The notes below the pieces were generated by a model. It was not told where the DNA came from. It ran no database searches and saw only the letters and a program-made list of their open reading frames with translations. Both the position numbers and the translations under genes were made by a program. A stretch of DNA of 64,000 nt from Sphingomonas mali NBRC 15500. GTDB taxonomy: Bacteria > Pseudomonadota > Alphaproteobacteria > Sphingomonadales > Sphingomonadaceae. Shown here in pieces: positions 18,708-27,334 of this stretch. Every line of letters begins with the position of its first letter. Position 1 is the stretch's first letter. The stretch lies in assembly GCF_001598415.1 (NCBI RefSeq), contig NZ_BCYX01000018.1:30622-94621 (forward strand), read 5' to 3'.

Positions 18708-19628
18708 ATGCTTGATTGCGTGGTGGTGGGCGGCGGCCCGGCGGGGCTGACGGCGGCGATCTATCTGGCACGCTTCCATCTCGACGTGCGCGTGATCGAC
18801 GCCGGCAATAGTCGCGCGGCGACGATCCCGATGACGCGCAACCATGCCGGGTTTCCCGATGGCATTGCCGGTGCCGACCTGCTCGACCGCATGCGGACGC
18901 AAGCCCGACGCTATGGCGCTGCCCTGGTGCAGGCAGAAGTTGCCGGCCTGAGCGAGGCCCCCGACGGCCTGCTAGTTTCGGTTGGCGATGAGGTCATCGC
19001 CACGCGAAGTGTCCTGCTCGCTACCGGAGTCGTCAATCGCCGTCCGCCGATGCCTGACGATCTGCATGCAACCGCATTGGCGCGCGGATTGCTGCGCTAT
19101 TGCCCGATTTGCGACGGATATGAAGTGACCGATCGCCGCGTCGCGGTGCTCGGCACCGGTGCCCACGGGACGCGCGAAGCGGTGTTCCTGCGCGGCTACA
19201 CCGCGGACGTGACGCTGATCGCACTAGAGGGGCAGCACGTTCTCGCCCCTGCCGAGCGCGCGCTGCTGGCGCAATGCGGGGTGGCAACGGTCGATGGTCC
19301 GGCCGCCGCCTTCGCGATCGACGGCGACAAGATCGGCCTGCGCACGCCCGAGCGCGATTGGCGCTTCGACAGCCTCTATCCGGCGCTCGGCTCGGACATC
19401 AATTCGGGGGTGGCCATTGGCCTCGGCGCGGCGCGGTCGGACGAAGGGTGCCTGATCGTCGATGCGCATCAACGGACCAATATCGCGCGCCTGTATGCGG
19501 CGGGAGACGTGGTCAAGGGCCTCGACCAGATCAGTCACGCGATGGGCGAAGGCGGCGTGGCGGCCACCACGATCCGCAACGACCTGGCGAGCGAGCACGC
19601 GTTGCTGCGCCCTGCACTGGTTGAATGA
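18708..19628 (+). CDS. Thioredoxin-reductase-like FAD/NAD(P)H oxidoreductase
   Basis: A 306-residue two-domain flavoprotein. GGGPAG at 8-13 binds FAD, and the segment LYAAGDVVKGLDQISHAMGE near the C-terminus is the second FAD motif of the thioredoxin reductase family. A redox CxxC is present as CPIC (C132, C135), in place of the CATC/CAVC of classical thioredoxin reductases. The NAD(P)H site reads GTGAHGTREAVF, also atypical. It may reduce a dedicated partner rather than thioredoxin. It follows the hemerythrin gene, and the two may work together in oxidative-stress defence. Confidence 0.87.
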   Translation: MLDCVVVGGGPAGLTAAIYLARFHLDVRVIDAGNSRAATIPMTRNHAGFPDGIAGADLLDRMRTQARRYGAALVQAEVAGLSEAPDGLLVSVGDEVIATRSVLLATGVVNRRPPMPDDLHATALARGLLRYCPICDGYEVTDRRVAVLGTGAHGTREAVFLRGYTADVTLIALEGQHVLAPAERALLAQCGVATVDGPAAAFAIDGDKIGLRTPERDWRFDSLYPALGSDINSGVAIGLGAARSDEGCLIVDAHQRTNIARLYAAGDVVKGLDQISHAMGEGGVAATTIRNDLASEHALLRPALVE

Positions 19629-19653
19629 GCGCTTCGGCTCCTGCCCCGTAAGC

Positions 19654-20526
19654 TCAGCGATGGCTTCTGTTGCCGGCCGCCATCGCCGGTTGCTCCGCGA
19701 CTCGCCTGAGATCGGATACATGCACGTCCATGCGGCCCGGGCTGTCTGCACAATGCGCCGCGTAATAAAGCCGCCACGGCCTCCGCTGATCGATCGCCGC
19801 GCCGAGCACGAAGGGCGAGCAGCCGATGCCAAGCGGGCGCCTCGGCGTCCAACCCGATCGCGCACGATAAGATACGAACAATCGCACATCGGCGGCGTCC
19901 GCATCCATGTCGCCGACGCTGAAAACAAGCGCGCGGCCATCCGGCGTGATCGCGGCATCGAGTTCGTCGAGCGGGCCGTTGATCGCACTGCCCAGATTGG
20001 CCGGCTTGGCATCAGGCGTGTGAAGATCGACCTCGTACAGATCCTGCTTGCCGCGGCCGCCCCAGCCGTTCGACGAAAAAATCAGGCCGCCCGACCGTGT
20101 CGGGGTCGCGGCCCATTCCTCTCCGGGCGTGTTGACCTGCGGACCCAGGTTGCGCGGCGTGCCGAAGCGGCCGTTGACGGCATCGATCGAGACGACATAG
20201 AGGTCGCTGCCGCCTAGTCCGCCGGCGCGGTCGGATTGGAAGTAGACCCAACGGCCGTCCGGCGAGAAAGCGGGATCGAATTCGGCTGCATCGGTATCGA
20301 AGGACACTCGCGCCGGCGTCGACCATCCTCCGTGAATGCGATGAATTTCCCAGATATCCTGCTGGTCTGCCGCGGCATCGCGCCCGATCGTGCCCCACAG
20401 AATACGTCTGCCATCCGGGCTATGGGCAATGCGCACTTCCGCCGCGGCGGTCGATATCACGCCGGGACGAACGAGCGCGTCGCTCGCCGGCGCCAGTGCG
20501 AGCGAGAGGGCCAGGATGGAGATCAT
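19654..20526 (-). CDS. Secreted TolB-like beta-propeller (PD40) protein
   Basis: A 290-residue protein with an N-terminal hydrophobic stretch (MISILALSLALAPASDA) acting as a signal peptide. Repeated WD40-like PD40 motifs follow: HSPDGRRILWGT, FSPDGRWVYFQSDR, PTRSGGLIFSSNGWGG and ITPDGRALVFSV, each a propeller blade. Such proteins bind peptides or polymers in the periplasm and have no catalytic residues here. It is convergent with the flavoprotein gene, with 25 bases between the stops. Function is unknown beyond the fold. Confidence 0.85.
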   Translation of the reverse strand: MISILALSLALAPASDALVRPGVISTAAAEVRIAHSPDGRRILWGTIGRDAAADQQDIWEIHRIHGGWSTPARVSFDTDAAEFDPAFSPDGRWVYFQSDRAGGLGGSDLYVVSIDAVNGRFGTPRNLGPQVNTPGEEWAATPTRSGGLIFSSNGWGGRGKQDLYEVDLHTPDAKPANLGSAINGPLDELDAAITPDGRALVFSVGDMDADAADVRLFVSYRARSGWTPRRPLGIGCSPFVLGAAIDQRRPWRLYYAAHCADSPGRMDVHVSDLRRVAEQPAMAAGNRSHR

Positions 20527-20839
20527 ACGGGCAGTCGTCTCGCTGCCCGGCGCGGCCGATGATGAACATGTGCCATCGTCAATCTATGTAATTGGCGTCG
20601 ACTATCGGCAAGAGCGGGTCGATCTGACCAATCTTACCGGATTTCCTCAGGCAGGCCGTCGGGCCCTGGCAAAGCAGTATACCGTTGCTCAAACACCCTG
20701 CCCGGCGAAGCCGAACTGCGCGACATCTGTCGGGTGTCGGCCCATCGGAAAGGGCAGGGACGCCGATCGCGATAATTTCTTGATGTCCGAGAAATACTAA
20801 ACGGTCCAAAATGGTTCGGCATTGGGCTAGCGTAGCACC
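20527..20839. other. Intergenic region without recognised gene
   Basis: About 310 bases between the divergent beta-propeller and LuxR-type genes. Open frames here are extensions or shadows and lack ribosome-binding sites. It must hold both promoters. I see no clear palindrome or RNA structure. Confidence 0.4.
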
Positions 20840-21274
20840 ATGGATGATTCGCGCTTCTCTTCGTTGACCCCCCGGGAGATCGAATGTTTGAAGGGTGTCG
20901 CGCAACACAAGCGCACCAAGGACATCGCGAGCGACCTAGACCTCTCCCCCAAGACGGTCGATGCGTACATTGCCAATGCGGTGCGAAAGCTCGGCTTCTC
21001 CGATCGCGACAGCGCGGTTCGCGCGCTGATGAGCAGCAGCGCGATGATAGGGGGTTTTTCCTCATCGGCAATTTCCGGCGTTGAGAATGAGGGTTCGACG
21101 GCGTCTTCCTCGTGGCTCGGACGGCTACCCTTGCCGTTCCCGACACGAGAAAGGCCGACCAATGACCTGAATTATCCCGGGACCATCGTCGCGATCGTGG
21201 TCGCGGCGTCGCTGATGGTGGCAGCCATGTCGCTCTACATTCTCGCCATCAGCATTTTTACCGAGCACCCATAA
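20840..21274 (+). CDS. Membrane-anchored LuxR-type helix-turn-helix regulator
   Basis: A 144-residue protein. Residues 8-64 are a LuxR/GerE helix-turn-helix (LTPREIECLKGVAQHKRTKD, then DLSPKTVDAYIANAVRKLGF). A serine-rich linker follows. One transmembrane helix lies near residues 115-138 (TIVAIVVAASLMVAAMSLYI), so the DNA-binding domain would be tethered to the inner face of the membrane. There is no receiver domain. It may sense a signal in the membrane or be released by proteolysis, but neither is shown. It heads a group of small genes of unknown function on the same strand. Confidence 0.85.
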   Translation: MDDSRFSSLTPREIECLKGVAQHKRTKDIASDLDLSPKTVDAYIANAVRKLGFSDRDSAVRALMSSSAMIGGFSSSAISGVENEGSTASSSWLGRLPLPFPTRERPTNDLNYPGTIVAIVVAASLMVAAMSLYILAISIFTEHP

Positions 21275-21338
21275 GCGCTCAATCCAGCAGTAGATCTTGA
21301 TCTGGCCGGGCCGTCAGGCGCCGGCGAGGGGGGAAGCC

Positions 21339-21680
21339 ATGTCCGTCGCATCAATTCGCACCACCAATCTTGAGTCCGTTCCGACAAACAATCTGGCGGT
21401 TGCACGCAAGATTTTGCGCGCCTTGCTGCCGGCCGAAACCGGCATCGATAACGCGATCGTCGCACAAACCGACCTGATCAGTTCGATCGTTCGTGGCCGC
21501 ATGGAAATGGGGGCATCGATCCATCTCGGCCACGATGCCGCGATGCTGGCGGCGGATTCGCTCAATCGTCTGTTCGAGGTGCGCGAGCAGACGATCAAAT
21601 GCCACCAACGTCTTGCCATCACGCGCGACGCGCTCGGGCTGGATGGGTCCGACATCGGTTGCACCAAGGGGAGCTCTTGA
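21339..21680 (+). CDS. Small protein of unknown function
   Basis: A 113-residue cytoplasmic, mostly helical protein without recognised domain or signal peptide. The start at 21339 (MSVASIRTTN) is chosen because GAGGGGGGAA lies just upstream; an in-frame ATG at 21297 has no such site. The pattern 'AMLAADSLNRLFEVREQTIKC' suggests an amphipathic helix. It lies between the membrane-anchored LuxR-type regulator and a small membrane protein. The grouping hints at a shared process, but no function can be assigned. Confidence 0.7.
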   Translation: MSVASIRTTNLESVPTNNLAVARKILRALLPAETGIDNAIVAQTDLISSIVRGRMEMGASIHLGHDAAMLAADSLNRLFEVREQTIKCHQRLAITRDALGLDGSDIGCTKGSS

Positions 21681-21740
21681 CAGCTCGCCGCAAGGTAAGG
21701 GCTGGGTAATCTCGTCGGCTGATGTAGAGGAGGCATCCCT

Positions 21741-22205
21741 ATGAAGTCGTTCCTCTTAGTCGGCCTTTTACTCCAGGTCTTCGCGTTACCGACGCTATGT
21801 GCGTTTGCATGGTTCCGGGGCGGCGTGACGGAGCGGCGCGTTGCGACTGCTCTGTTCATCGCCGTAGTCGCAACCACGACGACGGATGCTTTCGGGACGC
21901 GTTGGCAGGGTCCTAACTGGGCTGTGATTACCGTGGACGTCATCTTGATGGCTGTCCTCGTCGTGATCGCGCGCCAAAGCACAAGGTTCTGGCCGATATG
22001 GACAGCAGCATCACAATTGGGGGGATGCCTCGCGCATCTTCCCGCCATACTGAATCCGGAAATTCCCAAGCATCTGTACGGCGCCACCCAGCCTTTTTGG
22101 GTATGGCCGCTGATGATGAGTCTTTTGATCGGGGTCCTCTCCGTGCATCGGCTGCGCCGGATGCAGGAGAAATCGGGCGGTCCGCCAGCGTCGATTCCGG
22201 TCTAA
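21741..22205 (+). CDS. Small integral membrane protein of unknown function
   Basis: A 154-residue protein with about five hydrophobic segments: 1-25, 36-52, 60-75, 84-100 and 118-135. It has a good ribosome-binding site (GAGGAGG) before the ATG. No catalytic motif is visible. The last 100 bases of the gene overlap, in another frame, the probable start of the winged-helix regulator gene that follows. Such an overlap suggests coupled expression. Confidence 0.7.
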   Translation: MKSFLLVGLLLQVFALPTLCAFAWFRGGVTERRVATALFIAVVATTTTDAFGTRWQGPNWAVITVDVILMAVLVVIARQSTRFWPIWTAASQLGGCLAHLPAILNPEIPKHLYGATQPFWVWPLMMSLLIGVLSVHRLRRMQEKSGGPPASIPV

Positions 22206-22558
22206 TCGCTTACGCCAAGTTCCTGCTCAAGACGGCGGGGCGACGGACGAAGGTGGCGTCGGAACTCCGCCTGGTCAGCGCTCAATGGAGCATCCTGCTC
22301 GACTTGTTCATCTCTGCGTTCGAGCGGCGAACGGTGCCGACCGGCGATGCCTGTCTTGCCAGTTCGGCACCGCATTCGACTGCGTTGCGTCACCTCATCT
22401 TCCTGATGGAAGCGGGCTATGTCAGCCGGCTGCCGGACGCGGACGATGCGCGCCGCACGCTGGTCGGACTCACGCCCAAAGGGGTGGAACTCGTCGGCGG
22501 TTGCCTGCAGGCTGAATTCGATGCGCTGAAGGCGGCCCTGGGCGTGCGGATCGACTGA
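22103..22558 (+). CDS. MarR-like winged-helix regulator
   Basis: About 151 residues from the ATG at 22103. The segment LRLVSAQWSILLDLFISAF, then the recognition region STALRHLIFLMEAGYVSRLP and the wing DADDARRTLVGLTPKGVEL, follow the MarR fold in order. The start is uncertain: the domain itself begins near 22200, where no good start codon exists. ATGs at 22103 or further upstream (21998) both put the first part of the gene inside the preceding membrane-protein gene. No ligand-binding insight is possible. Confidence 0.75.
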   Translation: MAADDESFDRGPLRASAAPDAGEIGRSASVDSGLIAYAKFLLKTAGRRTKVASELRLVSAQWSILLDLFISAFERRTVPTGDACLASSAPHSTALRHLIFLMEAGYVSRLPDADDARRTLVGLTPKGVELVGGCLQAEFDALKAALGVRID

Positions 22559-22586
22559 ACCGCCTCGGAAGGGGCGGACCGGTCAC

Positions 22587-23990
22587 TTAAGACCAGCCGC
22601 CCGCCAGCGCGCGGAACACGTCGATCTGGGCATCGGCGATCCGCGCGTCCTGTTCGGCAAGGGTCGCCTCGGTCTCGGCATAGGTGCGCTCGGCATCGAG
22701 CCAAGCGAGCGAGTCGACCGCCCCTTCACGCTGTTGTGCGCGGGTGATCGCCGCGGCGCGTGCCGCTTCATCGCGCGCCGCCTTGAGCGCGGTTCGGCGA
22801 TCCAGCGCGCGCGCATAGGCGTTGAGTGCGGTCTCGGTCTCTTCCAACGCGCGGAGTACGGTGCCGTCGAAGGTCGCGAGCGACGCCTGGGTGTCGGCCT
22901 TGGCCGCGGCGATCTTGGCGCGCGCGCCTTCCTGGTTGGGGAAGGCCCAGTTGATCAGCGGCCCGAGCAGCCAGCGCAGCGGCCCGCCGCCGAACACGTC
23001 GCCGATATTGGGTCCGGTCGAGCCGATCGACCCGCCCAGGCTGATATGCGGATAGAGATCGGCGGTAGCGACGCCGATCCGTGCGGTGTCGGCGGCAAGC
23101 CGGCGATCGGCAGCGAGGACGTCGGGACGGCGCTTGAGCAGCGCAGTGCCGTCGCCGACCGGGATCGGCTGGGTGATTTCGAGCCCGATGACGCGCTCGC
23201 CGGCCGCGGCCGGAAGGTCGGCCGGCGGCCGGCCAGTCAAGGTCGCGAGGCGGAACAAGGCGGCCTGGCGGTCGGCCTCCAGCGCGGGAATGTCGGCCGC
23301 GCGCTGCTGGCGGAGCGTGGCGATGCGCGAGACGTCGAGCTGCGTCGCAAGCCCGGCGTCGTGCCTCCGCTGGGTGAGCAGCAACGATTTGTCGAGCAGG
23401 TCGACGATCTGGTTGGCGACCTTGAGCCGCGCGGCGCCCGACGCGGCGTCGGCGTAAGCGCGGGTGGTGTCGGCGACCACCGCGAGACGGACTGCGTCGG
23501 CATCGGCTGCGGCGGCGGCTTCGTCACCGCGTGCCGCCTCGATCCCGCGCTTGACGCGACCGAACAGATCGACCTCGTATGACACCGACAGGCCGGTATC
23601 GATCGACCAATCCTCACGCGGTGAGCCTGGCGCGCGCTGACTTTCGGGGAGGCGGCCATAAGTGGCGCCGGCATTGAGCCCGGTCGACGGCAGCCGGTCG
23701 CTGCGCGCACCGCGCAGCGACGCGCGGGCGCGTTCGAGATTCGCCACCGCGACGCGGATGTCGGTGTTCGACTTGAGCGCGTCGGCGATCAGTCCATCCA
23801 GCACCGGGTCCTGGTAGAGCCGCCACCAATTGGACGCCGCCGGATCATCGCTGAGCGCGGGCGAATTGGCCGAGACGAACTGGCCGGCCGCGGTCGGCGG
23901 GGTGATGGGTGCGACATAGTTGGGCCCCACCGCGCAGGCGGCGAGCGCCAGCGCGGAAACCATCGGGGCAATCAGGCGAAGCGAATGCAT
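22587..23990 (-). CDS. Outer-membrane efflux channel (OprM/NodT family lipoprotein)
   Basis: A 467-residue TolC-like channel, the outer-membrane part of the tripartite pump encoded here. A lipoprotein signal ends at ALAAC, with the following VGPNYVAP typical of OprM-type proteins. Two OEP repeats with long coiled helices follow. The ATG at 23990 has GAGGAACC upstream; another ATG at 24005 overlaps the permease stop as ATGA and cannot be excluded. It is the last gene of the efflux operon. Confidence 0.93.
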   Translation of the reverse strand: MHSLRLIAPMVSALALAACAVGPNYVAPITPPTAAGQFVSANSPALSDDPAASNWWRLYQDPVLDGLIADALKSNTDIRVAVANLERARASLRGARSDRLPSTGLNAGATYGRLPESQRAPGSPREDWSIDTGLSVSYEVDLFGRVKRGIEAARGDEAAAAADADAVRLAVVADTTRAYADAASGAARLKVANQIVDLLDKSLLLTQRRHDAGLATQLDVSRIATLRQQRAADIPALEADRQAALFRLATLTGRPPADLPAAAGERVIGLEITQPIPVGDGTALLKRRPDVLAADRRLAADTARIGVATADLYPHISLGGSIGSTGPNIGDVFGGGPLRWLLGPLINWAFPNQEGARAKIAAAKADTQASLATFDGTVLRALEETETALNAYARALDRRTALKAARDEAARAAAITRAQQREGAVDSLAWLDAERTYAETEATLAEQDARIADAQIDVFRALAGGWS

Positions 23991-24001
23991 GGCTTGGTTC
24001 C

Positions 24002-27000
24002 TCATTCGGCCGGTTGCAGCGATCCGGACAGGTCCGGGCCGGCGGCGGGCCGCTTGCCGCGCGCGCGGGCGATGCGGTCGCCCAGCGCGCGGCACACGAC
24101 GTAGAAAGTGGGGGTGAACAGCAGGCCGAAGGCCGTGACGCCGATCATCCCGAAGAACACCGCGGTGCCCAGAGCCTGACGGAGCTCCGAGCCCGCGCCG
24201 CTCGCCACCAGCAGCGGCACGGTGCCCAGGATGAAGGCGAAGCTGGTCATCAGGATCGGCCGCAAGCGGGTCTGCGCCGCCTGGATCGCGGCACGCGCCG
24301 GGCTCAGCCCTTCCTGCTCCTCGCCCTGCTTGGCGAACTCGACGATCAGGATCGCGTTCTTCGCCGCCAGGGCGATCAGGACGACGAGGCCGATCTGGGT
24401 CAGGACGTTATTGTCCATCCCCCTCAGGTTCACCCCGACCATCGCGGCGAGCAGACACATCGGCACGATCAGGATGATCGACAGCGGCAGCACCAGGCTT
24501 TCATATTGCGCTGCCAGCACCAGGAAGACGAACACCACCGCCAGCGCGAAGACCACGCCCGCCGTGCTGCCCGCCGCCTTTTGCTGATAGGCGATACCGG
24601 TCCACTCCGTACCGTAATCGGCCGGCAGGTTATCGGCGGCGAGCTTTTCGAAGGTCTTCAGCGACTGGCCCGACGAATAGCCCGGCGCGGTGTCGCCATC
24701 GACCTCGACCGCGGGGAACAGGTTGTAGCGCACGACGCGATACGGCCCGGTGCGATCGCTGAAATTGGCGACCGATCCGATCGGCACCATCTCACCCGAA
24801 TTCGACCGCGTCTTGAGGTTGGCGATATCGGCGACGGTCGCGCGGAACGGGGCATCGGCCTGGGCAGTGACGCGATAAGTGCGCCCGAGCAGGTTGAAGT
24901 CGTTCACATAGGCCGAGCCGAGATAGACGTTGAGCGCTTCGAACACCCGCTCGGGCGGTACGCCGATCAGATCGGCCTTGGCCCGGTCGATATCGGCGAA
25001 GACGCGCGGCGTGTTGGTGTCGAAGAAGGTATAGACCTGGTTCAAGCCCGGAGTCTGATTGGCCTTCCCGATCAGCCCATAGGACTTGGCGGCAAGGTCG
25101 GCATAACCATGCCCGCCACGATCCTCGACCATCAGGCGATAGCCGCCGGCCGAGCCGATTCCCTGGATCAGCGGTGGGGGCACGATCATCAACCGCGCCT
25201 CGTTGATGTCGGCGGTCGCCTTGCGCGCCTCACCCATAATGCTGGCAAGCGTGACGCCGAGCTTCTCGCGATCCTCGAACGACTTGAGCGGGATGTAGGC
25301 GGCGGCCGAATTCGGCGCGAGCGTCTGCGACGGCCCGTCGAACCCGGCGAGCATCACCGCGCCCTTGACGCCCTTCAGCGGCAGGATGCGGTTGGCGACC
25401 TTGCGCATCACCGCGTCGGTACGCTCGACCGAGGCGCCGGGCGGCAGCGAGATAACGGTCAGGAAGTAGCCCTGATCCTGCGCTGGGATGAAGCCGGTCG
25501 GTGTCGCCCAGAACAAGGCGGCGGTCGCGGCGATCAGGCCGGCATAGATCGTCATCATCCGCTTCGGGCGTGCGACCAGGCGCGCGGTGAGGCGCGCATA
25601 GCCATTGCTCATCCGCTCGAAACCGCGGTTGAAGCGGTCGCCTGCCGCCAGCACCAACTGGTGCACGCGGCCCCCCGTCGCTTCTTCGGCACGCGGGCGC
25701 AGCAGCAAAGCGGCGAGCGCGGGCGACAGGGTCAGCGACAGCAGCAGCGAGATGATCGTCGCGGTGGTGATGGTCACCGCGAACTGCTGATAGAAGGCGC
25801 CCGACAGGCCGGTCAGGAACAGGGTCGGCACGAACACCGCGCAGAGCACCAGCACGATCGCGACCAGTGCTGCGGACACTTCGTCCATCGACGTGCGTGC
25901 CGCCTCCAACGGGCTCAGCCCGTGTTCGAGATTGCGCTCGACATTCTCGACCACGACGATGGCGTCGTCGACGACGATGCCGATCGCCAGGACCAGGCCG
26001 AACAGCGACAGATTGTTGAGCGAATAGCCGAGCCCGGCCAACACGGCGAAGGTGCCGATCAGCGAGACCGGGATCGCCACCACCGGGATGATCGCGGCGC
26101 GCCATTTCTGCAGGAACACGACGATCACCAGCACGACGAGCACGATCGCTTCGAGCAAGGTGTGCATCACCGCGGTGACCGATTGCTGGATGAAGTCGGT
26201 CGGGTTCCAGATGACGCTATAGGCGAGCCCCTTGGGGAATTTCGCCGACATCGCGTCCATTTCCGCCTTCACCTTCTCGGCGGCGGCCAGCGCGTTGGAT
26301 CCGGGCCGCTGGAAGATGCCGAGAACGACAGTCGGCTTGCCCGACAGATAGGTGTTGGAATTATAGTCGGCGGCGCCGAGCTCGACGCGGGCGACGTCGG
26401 AAACGCGGACCTGGCGGCCATCGGGATCCGAGCGGACCACGACATTGGCGAACTGCGCCGGGTCGGTCAGCCGGCCCTGCGTCTCGACGTTGAACTGGAA
26501 GGCATTGCCCTGGGCATAAGGCGGCTGGCCGAGCGAGCCGGCGGCAACCTGGACGTTCTGCGCGCGCAAGGCCTGGACGATTTCGCCCGCGGTCAGGTTG
26601 AGTGCCGCGGCGCGATTGGGGTCGATCCAGACGCGCATCGCATAGTCGCGGCTGCCGAACAGCCGCACGTCGCCGACGCCGTCGATCCGGCTCAGCCGGT
26701 CGCGCACCTGGGTCAGCGCGTAATTGGAGAGATAGCCGCGATCGAGCGAATTGTCGGGCGAGACCAGGTTCACCACCATCAGGAAGTCGGGCGAGGTCTT
26801 GCGCGTGACGACGCCTAGACGCTGCACTTCCTCGGGCAGGCGCGGCACCGCGATCGCGACGCGGTTCTGCACCAGCACCTGCGCGGCATCGAGATTGGTG
26901 CCGATCTTGAACGTGACGGTGATCGTGACGTTGCCGTCGCCGGTCGATTGCGACGACTGGTACAGCATGTTGTCGACGCCGTTGATCTCCTGCTCGATCG

Positions 27001-27196
27001 GCGCGGCGACCGTCTCCGCCACCGTCTCGGCTGAGGCGCCGGGATAGGAGGCGCTGACCGTGACGGTCGGCGGTACGATGTCGGGATATTGCGACACCGG
27101 CAGGCTGACCCAGGCGATCGCGCCGACAATGGTGATGATCACCGCGATGACCGCGGCGAAGATCGGGCGCGTGATAAAGAAGCGCGACAGGCGCAT
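24002..27196 (-). CDS. RND multidrug efflux permease (AcrB/MexB family)
   Basis: A 1064-residue inner-membrane proton antiporter that exports hydrophobic compounds. It has the usual two halves, each with one plus five membrane segments and a large periplasmic loop. The first helix region is MRLSRFFITRPIF. The fourth segment carries the proton-relay pair in GIVVDDAIVVVENVERN. The start at 27196 is preceded by AGGAACAGGAATC. The upstream gene is the matching adaptor and the downstream gene the outer channel. HAE1-type sequence features are clear; the drugs exported cannot be told. Confidence 0.96.
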   Translation of the reverse strand: MRLSRFFITRPIFAAVIAVIITIVGAIAWVSLPVSQYPDIVPPTVTVSASYPGASAETVAETVAAPIEQEINGVDNMLYQSSQSTGDGNVTITVTFKIGTNLDAAQVLVQNRVAIAVPRLPEEVQRLGVVTRKTSPDFLMVVNLVSPDNSLDRGYLSNYALTQVRDRLSRIDGVGDVRLFGSRDYAMRVWIDPNRAAALNLTAGEIVQALRAQNVQVAAGSLGQPPYAQGNAFQFNVETQGRLTDPAQFANVVVRSDPDGRQVRVSDVARVELGAADYNSNTYLSGKPTVVLGIFQRPGSNALAAAEKVKAEMDAMSAKFPKGLAYSVIWNPTDFIQQSVTAVMHTLLEAIVLVVLVIVVFLQKWRAAIIPVVAIPVSLIGTFAVLAGLGYSLNNLSLFGLVLAIGIVVDDAIVVVENVERNLEHGLSPLEAARTSMDEVSAALVAIVLVLCAVFVPTLFLTGLSGAFYQQFAVTITTATIISLLLSLTLSPALAALLLRPRAEEATGGRVHQLVLAAGDRFNRGFERMSNGYARLTARLVARPKRMMTIYAGLIAATAALFWATPTGFIPAQDQGYFLTVISLPPGASVERTDAVMRKVANRILPLKGVKGAVMLAGFDGPSQTLAPNSAAAYIPLKSFEDREKLGVTLASIMGEARKATADINEARLMIVPPPLIQGIGSAGGYRLMVEDRGGHGYADLAAKSYGLIGKANQTPGLNQVYTFFDTNTPRVFADIDRAKADLIGVPPERVFEALNVYLGSAYVNDFNLLGRTYRVTAQADAPFRATVADIANLKTRSNSGEMVPIGSVANFSDRTGPYRVVRYNLFPAVEVDGDTAPGYSSGQSLKTFEKLAADNLPADYGTEWTGIAYQQKAAGSTAGVVFALAVVFVFLVLAAQYESLVLPLSIILIVPMCLLAAMVGVNLRGMDNNVLTQIGLVVLIALAAKNAILIVEFAKQGEEQEGLSPARAAIQAAQTRLRPILMTSFAFILGTVPLLVASGAGSELRQALGTAVFFGMIGVTAFGLLFTPTFYVVCRALGDRIARARGKRPAAGPDLSGSLQPAE

Positions 27197-27250
27197 GATT
27201 CCTGTTCCTCGGAAAAAGAGGCGAAAGTTTAGGAGGCCTTGTCCCTCCAC

Positions 27251-27318
27251 CCGTTCGCCCTGAGCTTGTCGAAGGGCGTGTTCCGGGCATGGGCTTCGAC
27301 AAGCTCAGCCCGAACGGG
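27251..27318. repeat. Inverted repeat between adaptor and permease genes
   Basis: Arms 27251-27277 (CCGTTCGCCCTGAGCTTGTC...) and 27291-27318 are inverted copies, nearly perfect over about 26 bases, with a 13-base loop. It lies inside the efflux operon between the adaptor stop and the permease start. The core CTGAGCTTGTCGAAG recurs in many sphingomonad genomes as a dispersed repeat. A hairpin in this position could stabilise the upstream mRNA or reduce read-through. Confidence 0.85.
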
Positions 27319-27334
27319 GGGAGGGCGTTGGCGT

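Noticed and set aside
23909..26818. Very long open frame (969 codons) on the plus strand, opposite the efflux genes
   Set aside because: It lies antisense to the RND permease and outer channel, whose motifs are clear. Its translation is rich in R, H, D, G and Q, the usual shadow of a high-GC coding strand, and it has no domain.
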